In this document: piece by piece, positions 8,003 to 14,849 of the stretch
How the letters are laid out: each line of letters begins with the position of its first letter
Position numbering within the stretch: the first letter of the stretch is position 1
Source: an uncultured Bacteroidota bacterium
GTDB lineage: Bacteria > Bacteroidota > Bacteroidia > Chitinophagales > Chitinophagaceae
Length of the DNA: 24,900 nt
Direction: 5' to 3'
Assembly: GCA_903851455.1 (NCBI GenBank)
Contig: CAINOM010000212.1
Location: 1-24,900, forward strand
Made by a program: the position numbers and the translations under genes
The notes under the pieces: model-generated
The model's input: the letters and a program-made list of their open reading frames with translations, nothing else
Told to the model about the DNA's origin: nothing
Databases searched by the model: none

Positions 8003-9427
8003 ATGAGCAAAAATGAACAGCCCATTATCGTAGGCTTAGATATTGGCACCACCAAGGTGGTAGCAATAGCCGGCAGAAAAAACGAGTTTGGTAAAGTCGA
8101 GATCCTTGGTTTTGGCCGTGCGGACTCCGCAGGTGTGAGCCATGGAGTGGTCATGAATATCGAGCAGTGTATCCGTTCGATAGAGCAGGCCATGGAGCGC
8201 TGCCTGCTCTCCAATCCCAACCTTCAGTTAAAAGAAGTGTACGTGGGTATCGCCGGTCAGCACATCAAAAGCCTGCAGACACGCGGTGACAGGGTGCGGG
8301 CAAATTCTGAAATAGAGATAAACAAGGAAGATATAGAAATGCTGGTGCGCGACCAGAACAAAACCTACATTCCGGCAGGCGACCAGATCATAGATATTGT
8401 TCCGCAGGATTTTACTGTGGACAATACTCCCGATGTGATCGACCCCATCGGTATGAGTGGCGTTAAGATCGGCGCCAACTTCCACATCATCACCGGCGAC
8501 CGAAATGCTATACGCAACATTAAGCGTTGCGTCGACAAATCAGGTCTTACGACGCGCGACCTCGTCTTGCAGCCGTTGGCATCTGCTGCCGCGGTAATGA
8601 ACGATGAAGACCTGGAAGCAGGTGTCGCAATCGTAGACATCGGTGGTGGTACTACCGATATGGCCGTATTCTATGATGGTATACTGAAGCACACTGCGGT
8701 AATACCTTATGCTGGTGTGAATATCACCAATGATATCCGCAACGGCCTAGGTGTATTGCGTGCGCAGGCAGAACAAATGAAAGTACAGTTCGGCACTGCC
8801 CTGGCTGATGAGGCCAACGCCAATGCTTATATCACAATACCCGGTCTGCGCGGATTGCCGCCCAAGGAAATATCTGTGAAGAACCTGGCGCACATCATAC
8901 AGGCCCGCATGCAGGAGATACTCGATTACGTCATGTATCACCTCAAGCAAATTGATATGGACAAACGTCTTTGTGGTGGTATTATCCTCACAGGTGGCGG
9001 TGCACAGCTGAAGCACATCACACAGCTCACCGAGTTTGTTACCGGCATGGGCGCCCGCATAGGGTATCCTAACGAGCATCTTGCCGGCGGCCATACAGAA
9101 ACTTTGATGAACCCGATGTATTCTACCTGTATCGGCCTCATCCTTCGCGGCTACCACGACTTTGAAAGCGGTAAGATGCGTTTCGCCACTACTGGCGGTA
9201 ATGTTATCCATATATCCGAGCAGGAACTGAAGCCGCTGATGGATGAATTGGAAATACCAGTGCCGGAAACTGAGGAAAAAGCGCCGGAGGTATCGCCCGA
9301 AATAATGGCTGAGATAAACATACAGAAAGCACGAAAACGGAACGAGAACGTCAAGAAATTGTTTGACGGGCTCAAAGGCAAATTCATGAAGCTGTTCGAA
9401 GACGTGGAAGACCAGGAAATAAACTAA
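8003..9427 (+). CDS. ftsA: Cell division protein FtsA, actin-like FtsZ membrane anchor
   Basis: FtsA is an actin-fold ATPase that tethers FtsZ filaments to the membrane and recruits later division proteins. The 474-residue product shows phosphate-binding loop 1 GLDIGTTKVVAIAG at 11-24, the SHS2/1C region at about 85-165, phosphate-binding loop 2 VDIGGGTTDMAVF at 211-223, and the adenosine motif GGIILTGGGAQLKH at 325-338. The C-terminal helix NVKKLFDGLKGKFMKLFEDV at about 449-468 is amphipathic with Leu, Phe and Met on one face, matching the membrane-targeting sequence expected at the FtsA end. It is longer than E. coli FtsA (420), mostly through the linker after 410. The ATG at 8003 is the natural start. 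Confidence 0.97.
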   Translation: MSKNEQPIIVGLDIGTTKVVAIAGRKNEFGKVEILGFGRADSAGVSHGVVMNIEQCIRSIEQAMERCLLSNPNLQLKEVYVGIAGQHIKSLQTRGDRVRANSEIEINKEDIEMLVRDQNKTYIPAGDQIIDIVPQDFTVDNTPDVIDPIGMSGVKIGANFHIITGDRNAIRNIKRCVDKSGLTTRDLVLQPLASAAAVMNDEDLEAGVAIVDIGGGTTDMAVFYDGILKHTAVIPYAGVNITNDIRNGLGVLRAQAEQMKVQFGTALADEANANAYITIPGLRGLPPKEISVKNLAHIIQARMQEILDYVMYHLKQIDMDKRLCGGIILTGGGAQLKHITQLTEFVTGMGARIGYPNEHLAGGHTETLMNPMYSTCIGLILRGYHDFESGKMRFATTGGNVIHISEQELKPLMDELEIPVPETEEKAPEVSPEIMAEINIQKARKRNENVKKLFDGLKGKFMKLFEDVEDQEIN

Positions 9428-9510
9428 GAAACAACTAAAAATCCCATACAGTACTAAATAACATTGCCAATTCACAACTAACCTTTTACTAACTCACAAA
9501 ACAACAGGAT

Positions 9511-11151
9511 ATGATACATTTTGAAATCCCCAAAAATCAGTCGTCCATAATCAAAGTGATTGGAGTGGGCGGCGGCGGAAGCAATGCCGTAAACTACATG
9601 CACAGCCTCGGCATAGACGGCGTGGACTTTGTGGTATGCAATACCGATTCACAGGCGCTGGCATTAAGCCCCGTTGCCAACAAGATACAACTCGGCCCGC
9701 ATCTTACACAAGGGCTGGGAGCTGGTGCGAATCCGGAGATCGGCAAGCAGTCTTGCGAGGAGAGCCTCGAAGACGTGGCTAAGATACTCAAGGTGAATAC
9801 CCGCATGGCGTTCATCACTGCAGGCATGGGCGGCGGCACTGGCACCGGTGGTGCACCTGTGGTGTCAAAGATTTGCCGCGACCTCGGCATACTCACCGTT
9901 GGTATCGTAACCACACCATTTACCTACGAGGGCCGCAAGCGTATGAAGCAGGCCCAGGATGGCATCGACAAAATGCGCGAGCATGTAGATACGATCCTTA
10001 TTATCTCAAACGATAAACTGCGCCAGCAGTTTGGTAACCTGCCTTTTACACAGGCATTTGCCAAAGCCGATGATATCCTTGCAACCGCTGCAAAGTGTAT
10101 CACCGACGTGATCACAACTACCGGCCAGATCAACGTTGACTTTGCGGACGTATGCACAGTAATGAAAAACGGCGGCGTTGCCATTCTCGGCAGCGCATCT
10201 GCAACCGGCGAGAACCGTGCGACGCAGGCTGTAGAAGAAGCGCTGAATTCTCCGTTGCTCAATGACAGCGACATTAGCGGCGCTAAATGGTTGCTGCTCA
10301 ATATCACATCAGCCGCTGGCGAGTTCGAGCACACTATGGACGAAGCCGAAGCAATCCAGGCATATGTACAACAGCAGGCAGGCGATAACTGCGATGTGAT
10401 ACTCGGTATGGGCCATGACCCTAACCTGAAAGAGCGCATCGCTGTAACAGTAATCGCTACCGGCTTCAACCACAAGGACATTAAAATAGAAATGCCGGCT
10501 AAGAACAACGAACCGGAAAAAATAGTAGTAAAGCTGGGGGATATTCAGCCCGCATCTGAACCGCGCCCAACAGATTCCTGGCCATACGCAAAACAAACCG
10601 TGAGCATGGAGCCGGTATTGGTTGAGGCTCCCATGGCTGTTAACCCGGTGACAGAAAACAAGCCAGCCGATGTGTATAAAATGCAGACCGATCATTTTTT
10701 ACAGCTCGTAGAAGAAAAGACAGAGGTTACTGCTGAAACTCCCGCTCCGGCTTATGTGCCGGAAGAGAGAAAGGTTGAAGACATTCCGATGCAGATAATT
10801 ATGAAAACTGCAGAGCCGGAGCAGGAAGCCCCGGCAATGAAGATCGGGCAACGGATATTGAGCGCTGACGAGATCGAAGAGAAAAGAAGGTTCGAAGAGC
10901 AAAAGAAAGCCCTCGAAGATCGCGCTGAGCGGCTCCGCCGGATGAGCTTTAATATTAAAGGCACCGAAAGCAGTGATGAAATGGAAGCCGTACCTGCTTA
11001 TATGCGGAAGAATATGAAACTGGACAACCAGGCCGGATCATCGGATTCTTTTTACAGCGGTTACACGGTAGGTATGAATGACCAGCAAAACAATAAGCAG
11101 GCATCTATCCAGACGATCAACACTTTCCTCGACGGTAAAAAGCCGGATTGA
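9511..11151 (+). CDS. ftsZ: Cell division GTPase FtsZ with a long linker
   Basis: FtsZ is the tubulin-like GTPase that forms the cytokinetic ring. The globular part covers about 1-335: GVGGGGSNAVNYM at 18-30, the tubulin signature GGGTGTGGAPVV at 107-118, and the T7 synergy loop NVDFADV at 208-214. The total of 546 residues is much longer than E. coli FtsZ (383) because of a linker of about 150 residues rich in Glu, Pro and Ala. The linker has a charged, coiled-coil-like segment at about 452-478, then VPAYMRKN at 494-501, and ends in INTFLDGKKPD. An 83-base spacer separates it from ftsA. A terminator follows, so it is probably the last gene of the operon. Confidence 0.98.
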   Translation: MIHFEIPKNQSSIIKVIGVGGGGSNAVNYMHSLGIDGVDFVVCNTDSQALALSPVANKIQLGPHLTQGLGAGANPEIGKQSCEESLEDVAKILKVNTRMAFITAGMGGGTGTGGAPVVSKICRDLGILTVGIVTTPFTYEGRKRMKQAQDGIDKMREHVDTILIISNDKLRQQFGNLPFTQAFAKADDILATAAKCITDVITTTGQINVDFADVCTVMKNGGVAILGSASATGENRATQAVEEALNSPLLNDSDISGAKWLLLNITSAAGEFEHTMDEAEAIQAYVQQQAGDNCDVILGMGHDPNLKERIAVTVIATGFNHKDIKIEMPAKNNEPEKIVVKLGDIQPASEPRPTDSWPYAKQTVSMEPVLVEAPMAVNPVTENKPADVYKMQTDHFLQLVEEKTEVTAETPAPAYVPEERKVEDIPMQIIMKTAEPEQEAPAMKIGQRILSADEIEEKRRFEEQKKALEDRAERLRRMSFNIKGTESSDEMEAVPAYMRKNMKLDNQAGSSDSFYSGYTVGMNDQQNNKQASIQTINTFLDGKKPD

Positions 11152-11180
11152 TAATATTCTGTTTGTTTTTTAAATACATC

Positions 11181-11206
11181 GCCCCTGTTTTCACAGGGGC
11201 GTTTCG
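11181..11206 (+). terminator. Rho-independent-type terminator after ftsZ
   Basis: A perfect 8-bp G/C-rich stem pairs GCCCCTGT (11181-11188) with ACAGGGGC (11193-11200) across a TTTC loop, followed by GTTTCG, a weak T-tract. It lies 29 bases after the ftsZ stop and probably ends the dcw transcript. Confidence 0.75.
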
Positions 11207-11492
11207 TTGTGAGTTACATAAATATTGCTATGTAAGTCATTGTTTTTGAGTTTCGTAAAACGATTCATTATCCATCGAATGCAGCATGAAAATTATAATG
11301 CGAGGTGTAAAACATTCACATATAGCTTTATTCATTGGGTTTGTTAAAAAAAAACAATAAATTTACTAACCTATTTGAAGGAAATGCTGTCTTTAGAAAT
11401 GTGAAACCGTGCTTTTGGTGCGGCAGTGTTATCACTTTATGTAGGAAAACGGAGTAAAAAACGAATTTTTCATAGCCATATTCAGACGAATT
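11207..11492. other. Noncoding region upstream of the first secreted-protein gene
   Basis: There is no credible gene here; the only open frame with an ATG that I checked (11279-11347) has 22 codons. The stretch is A/T-rich, with a run of nine A at 11346-11354. It should hold the promoter of the gene at 11493. A loose match to the Bacteroidota -33/-7 pattern exists (TTTG at 11340-11343, TAAATTTA at 11358-11365), but the 14-base spacing is too short for confidence. Confidence 0.4.
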
Positions 11493-14400
11493 ATGAAACG
11501 CAACTGTTACTTATTTAGTATCATCACCTTTGTTACATTATTTTTTGGATTTACCCGGGCCTCTGCCCAGGTTTATGTCACAAGTTCCGACACGGTAAAC
11601 TGTACAAATCCGTGCACCGTGCTTACTGCCCATTTGACAGGGGACACCCCCACTAATGCCGACGTTACCGTGGATGACTATTATGCTGACGTTACGCTAC
11701 CGATCGGATTTACTTTCAATTTTTATGGTACTAATTACTGGAGTTGTCTTGCAGGCCCTAACGGAACGGTTTGTTTCGATACTGCACTTGTCGGTGCCTA
11801 TGATGACTGGACGATCTCTGCACCCCTAGCCGGTAACCCCACCGTCTACAACTCTGTATGCGGTCCCTGGTGCGATATTTACATCCCTGCTGGGGGTACT
11901 ATTACTTACTCTACCGATGGCGTAGCGCCTTTTAGGAAATTTGTGGCCACTTATTGCCATACAGCCATGTACTCGTGTACATCTGAATGGACGACGACAC
12001 AGATAATATTATATGAGACCACTAATATAGTAGAGGTGCACGTTGGTCATAAGACCCACTGCGCATGGAACGGTGGTTACGCCATTATCGGTGTACAGAA
12101 TGCTACCGGAACCGCTTCAACAGCTGCTCCCGGCCGCGACTATCCGTCTGTATATAACTGTACTGATGAAGCCTGGCGTTTTACGCCCACTGGTGGTGGT
12201 GCTTCTTACACCGTAACGTCTATCCCATATGCTCCCGTGCCTTATGCCTCGTCCAATATCTATTGGTACAATGAGGCCACCGGCGCATACCTTGGTACAG
12301 GCATGACGATGACCGTATGCCCAACCAGCTCTACATTATATCGTGCTGCAGCGCTTGGTTGTTCAGATAGCTCTTCGGGCTACTACTATGTTACCGCATC
12401 CGGTGGTGTAACTACAACTATTACCTCTACTAATCCAACAACTTGCGGTGCCTGCAATGGAACAATAACCCTCAGCGGATTGACTCCTGGTGACATCGAC
12501 TCTCTGAAATACTCGATCGGCTCCAGTGGTGTTCCTGCGTATACAGTGTTAGTATCTGCTACAGGTACCATCACCATCACTGGTCTCTGCGCGGGCCTGT
12601 ATGACAGCATCAAGGTTCGGGAGGGAACATGCTGGTCTCCGCCTCAAATGGCTACCCTCGTGAACCCCGGCATTTCCATGACCGCGACTTCCACCAATCC
12701 TACTTTCTGTGGGGCATGCAATGGCACCATCACATTGTCCGGGCTTTATGGGTCCACGACATTTGTCATAAATTACAATTTTAACGGTACCGCCCAACCG
12801 CCGGTCACCCTTACCAGCGGTGCAGGCGGCACTATTACACTCTCCGGTCTCTGTGCGGGAACATATGATAACATTGTCGCCGCAATAGCCTCGTCAGCAG
12901 GGGCTTGCGTTACGCCTCCTGTCGGGCCCATCACCCTTACTAATCCGCCTATTTCCATGACGGGTTCTACGACCAACACATCTTATTGTGGCGTGTGCGA
13001 TGGAACGATGACGCTGACCGGCTTGTTTAATACAACTTCATACATCATCAATTATAGCTTTGGCGGCGTTCCGCAGCCTCCTGTTACCCTCACAAGTAAC
13101 GGCGCAGGATCAATTACCATCACTGGCCTTTGCGCCGGGAATTACACAAACGTGACAGCTACGATCACTTCTTCCGCCGGTGCTTGTGTTACACCCGCTA
13201 TCGGGCCGTTCACCATTACATCACCACCACCACCGCCACTTACTGTTTCCGGATTTGTTAACCCTACGCAGTGCGGCTATTGCGATGGTAGCATCACACT
13301 CAAGGCGATAACTCCGTTCTCTACCGATACGGTATTCTATTCGTTCAACGGAGGCGCCACAACATCGGTTACTATGATTGCCCAGGCAGATAGTGCCATT
13401 GTTTTGTCCGGGTTATGCGCTGGTAGTTATACCGGTTTCTCCGTAAAGATCGGTAGTTGCATATACACCGTGACTGGTGCGGCTACACTCACTACTATTC
13501 CTATCGTGGCACTTTTTGATAGCGCAATACATTTCGGTTGTCACGGCGACACGGTAACCTTTACCAACTCTTCAACAACCGCACCTGGAGCCAATTTATA
13601 CTACATCTGGAAATTTGGCGATGGTACTTCGGATACAGTTAAAAATCCAACACACATTTATCCGCAGGGCAACTACACGGTGACGCTCATTGCCGACAAC
13701 CATGTTTGTGCCGATAGTATGAAGCTGCCTCTTTCATTGATACATCCTCTGGTGGCATCTTTCATCGATACCCCGAGTATTATTTGTCAGGATCAGGCTG
13801 TGACGTTCACCAATACCAGCACCATTTCCGGTGGATACTGGGGGTGGTTCCAATGGTCATTTGGCACAGGTGCTACGGATACTAATAAGAACGCTACCTA
13901 TACCTACCAAAACACAGGCACGTATACCGTGCAGCTCATCGCTACCGACTGGGTGCCATGTAGCGATACCATGACTGCGATCGTGCAGGTGGACACGATC
14001 AGTGGTATACAGGTAAAGCTCTCTGATACAGTCATTTGCCAGGGCGCTTACGTTACCTACACAGGTCTCTATGCATCGTTGGGCAACGTGGGCAACATCT
14101 GGGATTTCGGCGACGGCAGCCAGATCATAAACGAAAATCCTGTGGTACACGGATTTATCTTCCCTGGAAGCTTTACCATAACGGTTACTGCAAATTACAG
14201 AGCTTGCCAGGACATTACCACAACAAGAAATGTCGTAGTCATACCGCAGCCATACCTCAACCTGGGCGCAGATACATCAATTTGTAAAGGTAGCGAGGCG
14301 CTTATACTTTCAGATAATGTGAACAGCGCCGCGACTGGTGCGAGCTGGATGTGGAGCACCGGTCAGACAGGTTCGTCAATAGCAGTTACCGCACCCGGAT

Positions 14401-14750
14401 ATTACTATGCTACTGTGAACATCAACAATTGTTATGCTTCTGACACCGTATGGGTGCAGAACAACTGCTACATGGATATCCCTAATGTGTTTTCGCCTAA
14501 TGGCGATGGTACAAACGATTATTTCTTCCCCCGCCAGTATCTCACAAAGGGATTGACTGAATTCTCAATGAATATTTACAACCGTTGGGGTCAGTTGATA
14601 TTTACTACTACTACACTTGACGGAAGAGGTTGGGATGGTCGTTTCAACACAATTGACCAGCCGGAGGGCGTTTATGTTTATGTCATAGACGCTACGTTTA
14701 AAGACGGGCAAAAAGAGCACCACCAGGGAAATGTTACGTTGCTGAGATAA
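11493..14750 (+). CDS. Secreted T9SS type B protein with SprB-like and PKD repeats (gene 1)
   Basis: This is a large secreted or cell-surface protein of 1085 residues, likely an adhesin or structural filament; no enzymatic motif is visible. A signal peptide ends near ASA-Q at residue 25. Residues ~26-300 form a Cys- and aromatic-rich beta domain containing GFTFNFYGTNYWSC. Four SprB-like repeats follow, with CxxC[ND]G motifs starting at Cys318, 406, 499 and 594, most closing with GLCAG-Y. Three PKD domains have cores at about 708 (FGDGTSD), 790 (FGTGATD) and 872 (FGDGSQ). The last ~94 residues (992-1085) are the type B T9SS domain: IPNVFSPNGDGTNDYF, YNRWGQLIF, GWDGRF, QPEGVYVY. This family directs export across the outer membrane. 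It starts its own unit after the ftsZ terminator. Confidence 0.9.
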   Translation: MKRNCYLFSIITFVTLFFGFTRASAQVYVTSSDTVNCTNPCTVLTAHLTGDTPTNADVTVDDYYADVTLPIGFTFNFYGTNYWSCLAGPNGTVCFDTALVGAYDDWTISAPLAGNPTVYNSVCGPWCDIYIPAGGTITYSTDGVAPFRKFVATYCHTAMYSCTSEWTTTQIILYETTNIVEVHVGHKTHCAWNGGYAIIGVQNATGTASTAAPGRDYPSVYNCTDEAWRFTPTGGGASYTVTSIPYAPVPYASSNIYWYNEATGAYLGTGMTMTVCPTSSTLYRAAALGCSDSSSGYYYVTASGGVTTTITSTNPTTCGACNGTITLSGLTPGDIDSLKYSIGSSGVPAYTVLVSATGTITITGLCAGLYDSIKVREGTCWSPPQMATLVNPGISMTATSTNPTFCGACNGTITLSGLYGSTTFVINYNFNGTAQPPVTLTSGAGGTITLSGLCAGTYDNIVAAIASSAGACVTPPVGPITLTNPPISMTGSTTNTSYCGVCDGTMTLTGLFNTTSYIINYSFGGVPQPPVTLTSNGAGSITITGLCAGNYTNVTATITSSAGACVTPAIGPFTITSPPPPPLTVSGFVNPTQCGYCDGSITLKAITPFSTDTVFYSFNGGATTSVTMIAQADSAIVLSGLCAGSYTGFSVKIGSCIYTVTGAATLTTIPIVALFDSAIHFGCHGDTVTFTNSSTTAPGANLYYIWKFGDGTSDTVKNPTHIYPQGNYTVTLIADNHVCADSMKLPLSLIHPLVASFIDTPSIICQDQAVTFTNTSTISGGYWGWFQWSFGTGATDTNKNATYTYQNTGTYTVQLIATDWVPCSDTMTAIVQVDTISGIQVKLSDTVICQGAYVTYTGLYASLGNVGNIWDFGDGSQIINENPVVHGFIFPGSFTITVTANYRACQDITTTRNVVVIPQPYLNLGADTSICKGSEALILSDNVNSAATGASWMWSTGQTGSSIAVTAPGYYYATVNINNCYASDTVWVQNNCYMDIPNVFSPNGDGTNDYFFPRQYLTKGLTEFSMNIYNRWGQLIFTTTTLDGRGWDGRFNTIDQPEGVYVYVIDATFKDGQKEHHQGNVTLLR
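12414..13500 (+). repeat. Four SprB-like CxxC repeats inside gene 1
   Basis: Four units of about 88-95 residues have starting Cys codons at 12444, 12708, 12987 and 13272. Each begins with TNPT-like residues, then CGACNG, CGACNG, CGVCDG or CGYCDG and a threonine-rich beta strand. All end in a GLCAG-Y/L-type motif. Units 2 and 3 are much closer to each other (both have QPPVTLTS and SSAGACVTP), pointing to a recent duplication. Confidence 0.85.
13527..14747 (+). repeat. Paralogous C-terminal block, copy 1 (partner 16617-17819)
   Basis: The last ~407 codons of gene 1, from IHFGCHGDTVTF to the end, match the last ~401 codons of gene 2, from IHYGCHGDTVVF, covering three PKD domains, a VNINNCYASDTV segment and the type B sorting domain. 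The final ~200 residues are nearly identical, while codons differ at many third positions. Confidence 0.9.
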
Positions 14751-14787
14751 AGCTAAAGGTGTAGGTAAGATTTGTTAAATATACTTC

Positions 14788-14810
14788 CCATCCTGTTTTT
14801 GCAGGAATGG
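14788..14810 (+). other. Intercistronic hairpin between genes 1 and 2
   Basis: CCATCCTG (14788-14795) can pair with CAGGAATGG (14802-14810), leaving one bulged A at 14807 and a TTTTTG loop. No T-tract follows, so it is not a standard terminator. It sits in the 99-base gap and could be an attenuation, processing or RNA-stability element, or chance. Confidence 0.35.
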
Positions 14811-14849
14811 ACGGCCTATATACTATTGTAGTGCCTAAACTTACACCCG

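Noticed and set aside
8747..9475. Minus-strand open frame (242 codons) opposite the end of ftsA
   Set aside because: Opposite a gene with clear actin-fold motifs; no motif or plausible start context in the antisense product.
11279..11347. 22-codon open frame in the ftsZ-gene 1 spacer
   Set aside because: Too short, with no motif, hydrophobic pattern or visible start signal.
11340..11365. Possible Bacteroidota promoter (TTTG, then TAAATTTA) before gene 1
   Set aside because: Spacing of 14 bases is shorter than the usual ~19-21, and the last base of the -7 element does not match; kept only as a remark.
12414..13500. Regular repeats that might suggest a CRISPR-like or satellite array
   Set aside because: The periodicity is about 265-285 bases, in frame and at the protein level only; these are domain repeats within a coding gene.
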